DNA of 64,000 nt, from assembly GCF_025567165.1 (NCBI RefSeq), contig NZ_JAOQKC010000005.1:1-64000 (forward strand), given 5' to 3'. Below the pieces are notes generated by a model. The model was not told the origin of the DNA. It saw only the letters and a list, made by a program, of their open reading frames with translations, and did no database searches. Within the stretch, counting starts at the first letter, position 1, and each line of letters starts with the position of its first letter. Position numbers and translations under genes: made by a program. Source of the stretch: Laedolimicola ammoniilytica (GTDB lineage Bacteria > Bacillota > Clostridia > Lachnospirales > Lachnospiraceae). This document shows, piece by piece, positions 27,626-36,253 of this stretch.

Positions 27626-29122
27626 ATGGCAACCAAGAAAAAAGAACTTCTGGAACAGGACGCTCCTGTTACCGAAACCGTTATGTCGGAAAGCGAAACT
27701 CTGCTGGTCGATACCGCTCAACCTGAATCCCTTCCTGCTGACGCTGGCGATGGTCTGGATTTGAACGAACTGCTGGGGCTGATGGATCAGCCCCAGCAGG
27801 ACACCTCTGGCGAAGATATGAATGAAGATCCCCTTCCTGAACTCACCGAGGAGGAAATGTTCGGGGATGCGCCTGCTGAAACAGACGATCAAAGCGCTGC
27901 TCCCACTGATATGCCGGAAGACTCTGATGTGCAGCCGCCTGATGTTTACGAAGATAACGCCGACGCTTTGCAGGAACCCCCTGCATCTCCAAAGCCCAAG
28001 CGTACCAGCCGGAAGAAGAAAGAAGCTGCTGCTCCTGAAGAACCTGTCTCAGAGGAAGTTCCTACCGAAACAACAGTGTCGGCGGATACAGCCGAAACCC
28101 TTTCTATTGCGGAGGAACCTGCTGTGGAGCCTGACGTTCCTGCTGTGGAAGAAGTTGCCGCTCCTGCACCCATTCCCTCTCCTCCCCGGCGCCAGCCCCG
28201 CCCCCAGCGCGGCGAGGCTCCCGTCCTTACCATCCGCAACCGGGATGATGTCGAGACTGCCGAAGACCGAGATGATGTAATCTGGCATGAGATCCATAAT
28301 GCCTACCGTACCCGCAAGATCATCACCGGCAAGCTGGGCGGCATTGAACAGCTGGACAACCGCAAGACAGTGGCAGTTGTGGATTACAAGGGGTTCCGTG
28401 TCATTATCCCTATCAAGGAAATGATGATCAATCTGGGCCGCAGCCCTTCCGGCCAGGAATATACCGACCTTATGCTGCGCCAAAATAAGATCCTTGGCAA
28501 CATGCTGGGTGCTGACATTGACTTCATCGTGCGTGGTATCGACTCCAAAACTCGCAGCGTAGTTGCCAGCCGCAAGGAGGCCATGCTGCGCAAACGCCAG
28601 ATTTTCTATCTGGATACGGATGCTGCCGGTATGTACCGTGTCTATGAGGGCCGCATCGTCCAGGCGCGTGTGATTGCAGTGGCTGAAAAGGTTGTGCGCG
28701 TGGAAGTTTTCGGCGTTGAAACCTCCATCCTTGCCCGTGACCTTGCCTGGGACTGGATCGGTGACGCCCATGAGCGTTTTTCCGTAGGCGATGAGGTTCT
28801 GGTCCGTATTCTCAGCGTGCGGCGCAACAGTCTGGAGGACTTGGGCATCAAGGCTGACATCAAGAGTATTTCCGAGAATACCGACAGGGACAACCTGCAG
28901 AAGTGCCGTATCCAGGGCAAGTATGCCGGTCGTGTCACAGATGTCCACAAGGGCGTTGTCTATGTGCGCCTCTCCAACGGTGTCAATGCGGTAGCTCACT
29001 CCTGCTATGACTACCGGATGCCCGGCAAAAAGGACGATGTATCTTTTGCCGTCACCCGTCTGGATATGGAGCGGGGTGTGGCCGTAGGTATTATCACCCG
29101 GATCATCCGTCAGAACCTGTAA
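27626..29122 (+). CDS. S1/OB-fold RNA-binding-like protein with long acidic N-terminus
   Basis: 498 residues. Residues 1-200 are an acidic, Pro-rich low-complexity region with a basic patch (KPKRTSRKKK). The C-terminal 290 residues hold repeated OB-fold-like units: ITGKLGGIEQLDNRKTVAVVDYKGFRVIIPIKEM, RVYEGRIVQARVIAVAEKVVRVEVFGVETSI, and GRVTDVHKGVVYVRLSNGVNAVAHSC, as in ribosomal protein S1. Possibly it binds RNA or ssDNA during transfer. AGGAGG precedes it and a terminator follows, closing the first transfer operon. Confidence 0.7.
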   Translation: MATKKKELLEQDAPVTETVMSESETLLVDTAQPESLPADAGDGLDLNELLGLMDQPQQDTSGEDMNEDPLPELTEEEMFGDAPAETDDQSAAPTDMPEDSDVQPPDVYEDNADALQEPPASPKPKRTSRKKKEAAAPEEPVSEEVPTETTVSADTAETLSIAEEPAVEPDVPAVEEVAAPAPIPSPPRRQPRPQRGEAPVLTIRNRDDVETAEDRDDVIWHEIHNAYRTRKIITGKLGGIEQLDNRKTVAVVDYKGFRVIIPIKEMMINLGRSPSGQEYTDLMLRQNKILGNMLGADIDFIVRGIDSKTRSVVASRKEAMLRKRQIFYLDTDAAGMYRVYEGRIVQARVIAVAEKVVRVEVFGVETSILARDLAWDWIGDAHERFSVGDEVLVRILSVRRNSLEDLGIKADIKSISENTDRDNLQKCRIQGKYAGRVTDVHKGVVYVRLSNGVNAVAHSCYDYRMPGKKDDVSFAVTRLDMERGVAVGIITRIIRQNL

Positions 29123-29132
29123 GCAAAGCAAT

Positions 29133-29174
29133 GCCAGAGGAGCAGATAAACCGCTGCTCCCCTGGCTAATTTTT
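29133..29174 (+). terminator. Intrinsic terminator after the S1-like gene
   Basis: GCCAG-GGAGCAG pairs with CTGCTCC-CTGGC across a short loop, followed by TAATTTTTG. Confidence 0.75.
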
Positions 29175-29210
29175 GTCCACAGTTTTTATGACACCAGTGT
29201 CATACTGCAC

Positions 29211-30164
29211 TTACTCAAGCGCAAGCAATACCTCTCCAAGTTTCTTCCACTGCTCTACCACAAAACCAAAAGACAATGCATCTTCTTCCGCAAAAACATA
29301 GTTGCGCTGCATATTCTGATAGTCCTTACGAAGTGCCTCATTATCAGAAAACCCTCTGAGCAACTGAAAATCAGAAAACTTCTTTTCCGCCAGATCACTG
29401 CCTGTTCTTCGGGTCTCTTCCAGTCTTTTATACCCCAGCATCTCAAGGAATGTCTGCTGATTTTGAATCATTTCCTGAATCTGCTCTAAATCAAACATGA
29501 CGCTGACATCGTAAAGATGTTTTGCCACATCAAAATACATCTTACGCTCATAATAGAATTCAGCAGCAAAAATCTTGTCGGCAAAAATCCTCTCTAACCG
29601 AATTGTGTTAATCATGAAAGGGGCAACATTATATTGTGACTGAAGAATATTTCGCTGTTCTTCGGTAGCATAAGTGTAAAGTATCGGTTCAATTTCAAGC
29701 GGTGTAAAAGGCTCGCTGACGGTAAAGGATGTACCTTCTACTTTGACATACCCAAACCGTTGGAGCGGATCATCCGAGTCAACGCCTACAAGCGGAGTAT
29801 AATCATAGACAGTTGTGATACTACCTTTCCGATCATCTTCGAGATCCTTTCTGGATGTGCGTGGTAGGGCCTGATATTTCTTTGTTGCCATCTCCAGCCG
29901 TTTCTTAGCCTGGCTGTTACTGCAATTATCGATGCACACCGTCAAGTCAATATCCTCTGAAAACCGGCGGATACTTTTCTGTGCTTTATACAAGGCCGTT
30001 CCGCCTTTAAAATAGGCTGGCAGCGTTACCTGTTTCCCTGCTAACTCCCTCAACAGTAGTGTAACATAATAGTCCTTCTCCAAAATATCAGCCCTAATGC
30101 TGCTAGCCTCATGGATTAAATTGATAATATTCAAAAAAGCAAATTTATCCTCGTGCAATTTCAT
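29211..30164 (-). CDS. abiEii: AbiEii/AbiGii nucleotidyltransferase toxin
   Basis: 317 residues with the nucleotidyltransferase motifs of type IV toxins: FKGGTALYK near residue 52 and RFSEDIDLTV near 68. AbiEii toxins block growth reversibly by modifying tRNA, giving phage abortive infection. It is read with its antitoxin from the opposite strand to the surrounding transfer genes and overlaps it by 20 bases. The AT-rich composition differs from the neighbouring genes, consistent with a late-acquired cargo. Confidence 0.9.
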   Translation of the reverse strand: MKLHEDKFAFLNIINLIHEASSIRADILEKDYYVTLLLRELAGKQVTLPAYFKGGTALYKAQKSIRRFSEDIDLTVCIDNCSNSQAKKRLEMATKKYQALPRTSRKDLEDDRKGSITTVYDYTPLVGVDSDDPLQRFGYVKVEGTSFTVSEPFTPLEIEPILYTYATEEQRNILQSQYNVAPFMINTIRLERIFADKIFAAEFYYERKMYFDVAKHLYDVSVMFDLEQIQEMIQNQQTFLEMLGYKRLEETRRTGSDLAEKKFSDFQLLRGFSDNEALRKDYQNMQRNYVFAEEDALSFGFVVEQWKKLGEVLLALE

Positions 30165-30813
30165 AACTACCCTCCAACAAAATGTCTATGGTCCGAAGCA
30201 AAGTTTTTTGCCCATAATATTTTCTGGCCATCAGAATCAACATCTCAGTTTTCAATGTGAATTCCTCAACAGTAGCTCTTACCACATCAATCGGCTTTGC
30301 AGTATCTACTGGTGCCATATCCAGTTCTCTGATTGCATCCAAAATTTGCAAATACCGAAAATTGTCAGAATTAACTACGATAGGCGGTTTCCGAATCTCA
30401 ATCTGCATTCCTTCCGGAACTCGTTTTGTATGCAGGTTGGTTGCAATGCATCTCCTTCTTGGCATTTGAGAAACAAGACCAATGCGATTTAATGCCGACA
30501 ATCCTGTTTCATATCCAATTATCTCGTTTTCTTTCCGAAGTAATTGCTTACAAAAAAGTGTTTCTTTATCCGGAGTATAATATCCAAATGCTGTTTTCAC
30601 CCTCCTGCAGTAAATCCCTTTGGTTAGACGCATAATCTGCCCCTCTTTTTCAAGCCGGGCCATATTTACATTGACTGTCTTTTTTACCATCGCCGCATCA
30701 AGTAAAAGTCGCTCCGCCACATACTGTGCGACCTGTTCGGTTGTAATTGTTTGATCTGGCTCCAGAGCAGTCAGATACTGCATGATCAAATCTCGGTACT
30801 TTATCTTTTCCAT
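30145..30813 (-). CDS. abiEi: AbiEi/DUF6088-type antitoxin
   Basis: 222 residues: an N-terminal winged helix (TTEQVAQYVAERLLLDAAMVKKTVNVNMARLEKEGQI, MRLTKGIYCR) and a C-terminal antitoxin domain ending in a helical segment. AbiEi proteins repress their own operon and neutralise AbiEii by controlling its production. AAAGGAG precedes the start and a TATAAT box is visible about 30 bases upstream on the minus strand. The toxin gene begins inside its last codons. Confidence 0.85.
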   Translation of the reverse strand: MEKIKYRDLIMQYLTALEPDQTITTEQVAQYVAERLLLDAAMVKKTVNVNMARLEKEGQIMRLTKGIYCRRVKTAFGYYTPDKETLFCKQLLRKENEIIGYETGLSALNRIGLVSQMPRRRCIATNLHTKRVPEGMQIEIRKPPIVVNSDNFRYLQILDAIRELDMAPVDTAKPIDVVRATVEEFTLKTEMLILMARKYYGQKTLLRTIDILLEGSYEIARG

Positions 30814-30900
30814 ACAGATCTCCTTTCTGTTGCACTTGTTATTATAATACTCAATTTTTCTTTATTTTATGTATTCATAATAACACTTTTTCTTGTTGCA

Positions 30901-31362
30901 GTCAATGGGAGAAAAAAACAGATATACTCCAAGTCCAGTTTCTCATTTTCAGTTACATCTTCCTACACACTGAACATGGCAGAGGAATCTGATGGCACCA
31001 ACAGTTATTTCAAACTGATTGGCATAGTAAAAGAGGTGCTGGATGAAGGAACACCCCTTGTAGTAGACGAACTGGACGCTCATCTGCATCCCCTCCTGAC
31101 AAAGCATCTAGTCTCACTTTTTAACAGCGTGGAATTCAATCCAAATGGGGCCCAGTTGATTTTCACATCACACAATACCAATCTTCTTGACTTGGATGTG
31201 CTGAGGAGAGATCAGATCTGGTTTGCCGAAAAAGATGAACTGACCGCTGCTACCGATCTGTTCTCTCTCCAAGCTTTTTCTATTCGTAAAGATACCAAGC
31301 TGGAAAAAGGCTATTTGATTGGACATTATGGTGCGATTCCTTTTATTAAGGGTGGGCTGTAA
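30901..31362 (+). pseudogene. C-terminal remnant of an AAA (AAA_21-like) ATPase
   Basis: About 150 residues in frame, ending in a normal C-terminus. Walker B with the following histidine, LVVDELDAHLHP, and the later IFTSHNTNLLD segment identify the C-terminal half of the ATP-binding protein family found in many abortive-infection loci. The Walker A half is missing; the reading frame upstream runs into the AbiE promoter region, so the 5' end was lost or replaced. An internal ATG at 30976 could still give a 128-residue fragment, but it would lack ATP binding. Confidence 0.75.
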
Positions 31363-31454
31363 TTGGCAGAAAATTGTCTCTACATTGGCACAGTCCTGCC
31401 CTTTCGCCGTAAATCCATATCTGTTATACTTGGTACAGTCAAAACTTTGCATAG

Positions 31455-31484
31455 CAGCCGCTCCGGTTTGGAGCGGCTGTTTTC
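31455..31484 (+). terminator. Intrinsic terminator before the pilus-like gene cluster
   Basis: CAGCCGCTCC, 5-base loop, GGAGCGGCTG, then TTTTC. It isolates the AbiE/ATPase-remnant segment from the following operon. Confidence 0.8.
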
Positions 31485-31497
31485 AATTTAAGTAAAG

Positions 31498-31959
31498 GTG
31501 GTGGTTTCTATTCTCTTTCAAAAAGCCCGGAAGATGCTGAACAACGAACGGGGCGAGGCCAACTATTTCAGTACGGTGGTCTTTATCTTCATTGCCGTCC
31601 TGCTTCTTGCCTTCATTATTGACCTGTTCAGCATCATTTCCACCAAGCAGGAACTTGACCATGCCGCCGATCAGATGGTCAAACAGATCCAGCTTTCCGG
31701 CGGCGTCAACGGCGAGACCGATGAGCTGTTTGAATTTTTGAGTTCTCAGATCGAAGGAGCCGAAAATATTTCCTACTCCATTGACGCTACCTACACATCA
31801 CCCAGGCCATCCGGTATGACAAATGCCATCCAGTTGGGCACCCCCTTCTTCATTACTATCGAGGGAGATGCCAAACTGGGTGGGTTCTGGAATTTTGACC
31901 TGGTAAACATCACAGTGGTTGCCCGTGGCAGCGGCGTCAGTGAGCACTACTGGAAGTGA
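31498..31959 (+). CDS. DUF4320/TadE-like small pilin-type protein
   Basis: About 153 residues. A short basic lead ending NERGE is followed by one hydrophobic helix (STVVFIFIAVLLLAFIIDLF), then an extracytoplasmic domain. This is the topology of TadE/TadF pseudopilins, with the NERG-E junction as a likely prepilin peptidase site. The start is uncertain: GTG codons at 31498 and 31501 overlap the ribosome site AAAGGTGGTG, which would instead suit an ATT at 31510. It opens the Tad-like set. Confidence 0.7.
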   Translation: MVVSILFQKARKMLNNERGEANYFSTVVFIFIAVLLLAFIIDLFSIISTKQELDHAADQMVKQIQLSGGVNGETDELFEFLSSQIEGAENISYSIDATYTSPRPSGMTNAIQLGTPFFITIEGDAKLGGFWNFDLVNITVVARGSGVSEHYWK

Positions 31960-31967
31960 GGTGACCT

Positions 31968-32468
31968 ATGAAACGCATATTCCTGCGGCTGAAACAGTCG
32001 CTGCGAAACGAACGGGGCGAGATCACCTTTTTCGCCTGCTTTTTTGTGGTAGGTATCGTGATGCTGATCTCCTTCCTGCTCCTGTACGCTTCCATCCGGA
32101 TCACCTGCATCAACATCCGCAATGGCGCTAAAATGGAGTTAAATAACCTCAGCGGCACAATTTATGCAGACACCTACCGCTCCCAGCGTGAAACCAACTT
32201 TGAAGAGTACCTAAATACCCTTTACTCCAGCAATGATTATACCGACATGCTGGAGGCTACAGTAGCAGGCGGCCTGGACTCCAAGATTCCGCTTTCAACG
32301 GAGGATTACAAGGTTTCCGACATCAGCCTGGAGTTCAATGTAGAGGATGGACGGGTTGAGTACATCTTTTACTGTGATGTGGAGTTCTATGTGCAGATGT
32401 TCGGTCACAGTTATCCGGCTATCACCCAACGGGTGGAGCTGACAGGCTACCACAACACAAAATTCTAA
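31968..32468 (+). CDS. Second TadE/TadF-like pilin-type protein
   Basis: 166 residues starting at ATG 31968 eight bases after the preceding stop, behind GAGGTG. It repeats the pattern of its neighbour: basic lead with NERGE, one hydrophobic helix (FVVGIVMLISFLLLYASIRI) and an extracellular domain of about 110 residues. A minor pilin of the Tad-like apparatus is the simplest reading. The neighbour, this protein and the 73-residue protein at 40619 share the N-E/Q-R-G-E/D junction. Confidence 0.65.
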   Translation: MKRIFLRLKQSLRNERGEITFFACFFVVGIVMLISFLLLYASIRITCINIRNGAKMELNNLSGTIYADTYRSQRETNFEEYLNTLYSSNDYTDMLEATVAGGLDSKIPLSTEDYKVSDISLEFNVEDGRVEYIFYCDVEFYVQMFGHSYPAITQRVELTGYHNTKF

Positions 32469-32542
32469 CAATACTGTTGAAAGCCCGGCACATTCTACCG
32501 TATAGGCTTTATATAACAGCAAAAAAGGAGTGTATGTAAAAT

Positions 32543-33112
32543 ATGAAGAAGTTTTTCCAATCCAAAGGCTTTATTGTTTCCTCGCTGGCTCTCCTCTGCG
32601 TCTCTATTCTGGGTGTCTGCTGGTTCGTAAGCCGCGACCGTACCGGAGATTTTAGACCGGATGAATCTCCACCCAGCAGCGTCACCGGCGATTGGTCAGA
32701 TGGCGGCACACAGACAGATGGTGATAATGGAGCAGATGCTTATGCCCCCGGCCAGTCCACAGACGCCAAAGAAGAATATCCCAAAGTAACCTCCCAAACG
32801 GAGGATGAGGTTGTGATCGACTTCACTGACACCGAAAAGCCTAAAGAAACACCTCCTCCGGTGCCGGAAGGTAAGACCGAAATCAAAGATCCTGGTCAGG
32901 AGCATACCGTCAATCCTGACCCGTCAGTTCCGGAGGTCACTGCCCCACCCGCCGAGCAAACGCCGCCCAGCAATGACCCGGTTCCCGGCTCCAGCAACGG
33001 AAATGGAGCTGTATACGATCCAGTGTTTGGCTGGGTTGTTCCCGGCAATGTACAGCAGTCCACCGGTGACAGCGATGGGGATCTGAACAAACAGGTCGGC
33101 AATATGGGCTGA
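32543..33112 (+). CDS. DUF6550-like membrane-anchored, Pro/Asp-rich surface protein
   Basis: 189 residues: a basic start, one membrane anchor (FIVSSLALLCVSILGVCWFV) and then a long disordered extracellular region rich in Asp, Pro, Thr and Gly. It looks like the DUF6550 proteins of clostridial ICEs. No catalytic motif is visible. It may act as a spacer or surface component of the pilus/mating apparatus. Confidence 0.5.
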   Translation: MKKFFQSKGFIVSSLALLCVSILGVCWFVSRDRTGDFRPDESPPSSVTGDWSDGGTQTDGDNGADAYAPGQSTDAKEEYPKVTSQTEDEVVIDFTDTEKPKETPPPVPEGKTEIKDPGQEHTVNPDPSVPEVTAPPAEQTPPSNDPVPGSSNGNGAVYDPVFGWVVPGNVQQSTGDSDGDLNKQVGNMG

Positions 33113-33140
33113 TTTACTACAACTGAATATGACACTACTT

Positions 33141-33170
33141 GGCCGTCACAGGATTGTGGCGGCCTTCCTA
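33141..33170 (+). terminator. Terminator-like hairpin
   Basis: GGCCGTCAC, loop AGGATT, GTGGCGGCC followed by TTCCTATTTTC; stem of nine pairs with one wobble. It may attenuate transcription into the large secreted protein gene. Confidence 0.6.
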
Positions 33171-33192
33171 TTTTCAAAAGGAATGGAGCGTG

Positions 33193-34890
33193 ATGTATTT
33201 GAAACGACTTCTCGCCTTCCTATGCTGCTTTACCCTTGTTTTCTGTCTATTCCCCTCCTCTGCCTTTGCATCGGGCGGAAATGGAAACATAGATGGCGGC
33301 GGTGGCAGCATGGGTCAGGGCACAAGCAGCAACTTCTGGAACTCAGGCAACGATGGCGTTCGCATTACTGTTGTTGACGCATCCAGTGGAACTGCCGTAT
33401 CTTCGCCGCTGGACTTTTCAAACCGGACGCAGAAAACCAGTCTTCTCCATTTTGGTAAAGTCAACAAGCTGCAATATCTGGGCGGCACCGGCCTCTCCCT
33501 TCAGTCCGGCGTTGCCTATTCCTGCATTAGACCTACACAGTCTATGCCCACCATCGTCAGCAGCAAGGGGCAGAGCAACATCGAAGCCATCAAACGGTAT
33601 TTCTGTTCTGAATATGCGTGCATGATGGTCGCTCAGGCAGCCGGCGTCGATTATGAACGGATGATTGCCGGCGAGTACAAGCTTCTGATTGAACCCATTG
33701 CCTACTTCACTCACAACGGTCAGTATTACTGCATGACAGCTACTGAGGCCGGCCTGTATGATCAGATGTCCGGCGGCAATCTGCGGAAAACCATGACCTC
33801 GCTTACCCATAAAAATCTGCCGCTGTCAATGTTCCTGGAATTCAGCGACCTTGGCATCTCCGTCTGGACAGGCAACACCACTGGAAAGCAGAACAATTCC
33901 GACATCATCAGCACCCTTGGCGTTGGTATCGTCTGGTTTGATGAAGCTCCGCCGGAAGGAGAAATTGAGGCCCCTGATGTCGAATACCGAGTGGACACGG
34001 ATGTGATCACCGCCGTCACACTACGGACGGACCAAGATCTGACGCCGGATAATCCGGCATCGGTTACCTTCCATATCCTCGGCACCACCTACCGGGTCAA
34101 TGATATAGTGATCCCCGCCGGTGACAGTCAGGTAGTCTGGGTCAAATGGCATACTCCCTCCACACCCCAGACCATAACCATTACAGTATCTGTCAGCGGC
34201 GCCTATACCGCCCAGGATACCTTTGTCGCAAAGATCGTGGACCTGAATGAACACATTCCGCCTGACCCTGTGGCAACCGACACGAATCCCGGCTACTCTG
34301 TGCCGCCCCTGCCCAATGAAACGCAGAAGCTCACTGCCAACTGGGGCGTCTGGAGCTGCTACTGGGTGCCTGTATGGGTATGGTGCGACCACGGTGAAGA
34401 TGGCGGTCACTGGGTCGATGAAGGATATTGGGAATACGAATATACGGGCTACTCCGCTTCCATCAGCGGCGAGATGTCTCTAATGCCAGATGATATTGTA
34501 CCCACAGCATCCGGCAAGACGATGAAAAGCGGGTACGGCGTTAAAACCGAAGTGCGGGCAACGCTGTCAACAGATGCCCCGACCAGCCACATTACTTATC
34601 CCCAAACTGCCTTTTCCGTATTTCCTGAGTTCCAGTATCAGACCTATCTGCGGCTTCTGCAGCGTTCCGGCGGCCAAAGTGCAAAATTCATCTTTAAGCC
34701 CAACGAGTTTTCCACCTATGACCGGACAGTGCATTTCACACCGCTGTGGTTCCCCGATGCCACCGACTACACCATCTATACACAGGTGTGGGATACCTGG
34801 ACTCCTGACGGTATGTTATCCATCAACCTAAATGACTATGTTTCGATCCAAGGGAGCCTTTATGATGACTGGTATACCAATCGAGAATAA
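33193..34890 (+). CDS. Large secreted protein of the pilus-like cluster
   Basis: 565 residues from ATG 33193 behind AAAAGGAATGGAG. A signal peptide (MYLKRLLAFLCCF, hydrophobic core, SAFA-S) is followed by Gly-rich sequence and an all-beta-looking body. Near residues 375-420 there is a Trp/Tyr/His-rich segment (CYWVPVWVWCDHGEDGG, YWEYEYTGY) that may bind metal or sugar. No known family was recognised. Its location with pilin-like proteins, CpaB and a prepilin peptidase suggests a tip adhesin or surface contact protein. The next gene starts inside its 3' end. Confidence 0.55.
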   Translation: MYLKRLLAFLCCFTLVFCLFPSSAFASGGNGNIDGGGGSMGQGTSSNFWNSGNDGVRITVVDASSGTAVSSPLDFSNRTQKTSLLHFGKVNKLQYLGGTGLSLQSGVAYSCIRPTQSMPTIVSSKGQSNIEAIKRYFCSEYACMMVAQAAGVDYERMIAGEYKLLIEPIAYFTHNGQYYCMTATEAGLYDQMSGGNLRKTMTSLTHKNLPLSMFLEFSDLGISVWTGNTTGKQNNSDIISTLGVGIVWFDEAPPEGEIEAPDVEYRVDTDVITAVTLRTDQDLTPDNPASVTFHILGTTYRVNDIVIPAGDSQVVWVKWHTPSTPQTITITVSVSGAYTAQDTFVAKIVDLNEHIPPDPVATDTNPGYSVPPLPNETQKLTANWGVWSCYWVPVWVWCDHGEDGGHWVDEGYWEYEYTGYSASISGEMSLMPDDIVPTASGKTMKSGYGVKTEVRATLSTDAPTSHITYPQTAFSVFPEFQYQTYLRLLQRSGGQSAKFIFKPNEFSTYDRTVHFTPLWFPDATDYTIYTQVWDTWTPDGMLSINLNDYVSIQGSLYDDWYTNRE

Positions 34891-35374
34891 CCTCTGGACA
34901 GCTTACCTGCTTACCATATTTTTTGTGGTGGCCGGCTTTGCTGTCTACGATGTGCTTTACAGACGGGTGCCTGACCGGGCACTCGTCTTTTTTATCCCCT
35001 TAGCTGCCCTGGCGCCGGTCCTTCAAGGGTATTTCCTGTTAAATCATGGACTTCCGCCGCTCTTTCTCTGGCCGGTCGCTACCCATGCTCTGGTAGGTGC
35101 CCTGCTCGGCTTTTGTATTCCATTGGCAGCTGCACTGGCAACAAACGGCACTGGTCTGGGCGGCGGGGATATCAAGTTCTGCGGGATATTAGGGCTGGTC
35201 TACGGTCCTTCCGGCATGGCGCTGGTCTTTCTGACTGCAGCTGTTACCGCAATGCCTGTGATCTTTCTTCTCAGGCGGCTTTACCGAACCGGGCAGCCCC
35301 TTGCTATCCCGTTCCTGCCATTTCTCGCCTGCGGCTGCTGTACAGCGACCTTGGCCCAACTATTTTTAAGATAG
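34862..35374 (+). CDS. Type IV prepilin peptidase (A24 family, TadV/CpaA-like)
   Basis: 170 residues with about six membrane spans. The two catalytic aspartates are in YDVLYRRVPD near residue 30 and GLGGGDIKF near 105 (the GxGD motif). These enzymes cut the leader of type IV and Flp prepilins. The ATG at 34862 has GGGAG six bases upstream and overlaps the preceding gene by 29 bases. Substrates are probably the NERG/NQRG-type small proteins encoded nearby. Confidence 0.87.
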   Translation: MMTGIPIENNLWTAYLLTIFFVVAGFAVYDVLYRRVPDRALVFFIPLAALAPVLQGYFLLNHGLPPLFLWPVATHALVGALLGFCIPLAAALATNGTGLGGGDIKFCGILGLVYGPSGMALVFLTAAVTAMPVIFLLRRLYRTGQPLAIPFLPFLACGCCTATLAQLFLR

Positions 35375-35386
35375 GAGACAACGCTT

Positions 35387-36226
35387 ATGAAACTCAATAA
35401 CCGATTCATCTTCGGTATCCTTTCTCTGCTGCTGGCGGCGGTTATCGCCTTTGTGGCACTTCCAACCATCGCCCGTCAGACCAATGGAAAGGAGGAAATC
35501 GTCCGCATTACCCAGCCGGTATTGAAAGGCGAACAAATCTCGTCAGAAAATGCCGAGGTGGTTGAGGTAGGCGGCTATAACCTCCCCTCCAACATCGCCC
35601 ATCAGCTCTCTGATGTAAATGGTCTTTACGCTACCGCCGACTTGGCTGTGGGTGACTATATCCTTACCAGCAAGATCAGCTCTGTACCGGTTTCGTCCGA
35701 TGTGGCGCTCAACAGCATCCCTTCCGGTAAGGTCGCTATCTCGCTGACCGTTAAAACACTTGCTTCCGGCCTCTCTGACAAGCTTCAGCCCGGTGACATC
35801 ATCCGTATTTACCACTTTCTTGATACGGCGGCCGAAGTACCGGAACTGCGTTTTGTCAAAGTATTGTCCGTCACAGACTCAGACGGCATCAATGTGGATA
35901 ATGCCAAGGAGCCCACGGAGGATGAAGAAAAGCAGCAGTCAGCCACCATCACTGTGCTGGCAAGCCCTGAACAGGCGAAGATCATTACCGGTCTTGAAAA
36001 TGACGGCGTAGCTCATGTGGCTCTTATCTCCCGCAACAATGACAAACTGGCAGATGAGCTGCTTGCCGAGCAGGATAAGACTCTGCAGGAAATCTACTTC
36101 CCCGAAACTTTGATTGAGGAAGAAGCTGCAGATGCGGAAAATTCTGATGTTGAAAGTGAACCCCAGGAAACGGAAACTGCAGAGTCTGCACAATCCACTA
36201 ATGAAACTGCACCCTCGGCAGAATAA
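35387..36226 (+). CDS. cpaB: CpaB/RcpC-like SAF-domain pilus assembly protein
   Basis: 279 residues: N-terminal membrane anchor (FIFGILSLLLAAVIAFVALP), then a SAF domain (VRITQPVLKGEQISSENAEVVEVGGY, ATADLAVGDYILTSKIS) and the RcpC-type region (PSGKVAISLTVKTLASGLSDKLQPGDIIRIYH). The C-terminal 40 residues are acidic and disordered. CpaB is a periplasmic/extracytoplasmic assembly factor of Tad/Flp pili. It lies immediately before the CpaE-like gene, as in tad loci. Confidence 0.82.
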   Translation: MKLNNRFIFGILSLLLAAVIAFVALPTIARQTNGKEEIVRITQPVLKGEQISSENAEVVEVGGYNLPSNIAHQLSDVNGLYATADLAVGDYILTSKISSVPVSSDVALNSIPSGKVAISLTVKTLASGLSDKLQPGDIIRIYHFLDTAAEVPELRFVKVLSVTDSDGINVDNAKEPTEDEEKQQSATITVLASPEQAKIITGLENDGVAHVALISRNNDKLADELLAEQDKTLQEIYFPETLIEEEAADAENSDVESEPQETETAESAQSTNETAPSAE

Positions 36227-36253
36227 TCAAATCAAGGAAGGAGGATCTTCGTT

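Noticed and set aside
28049..29131. Long minus-strand frame antisense to the S1-like gene
   Set aside because: It is a complement shadow of a GC-rich real gene with better start, ribosome site and domain content on the plus strand.
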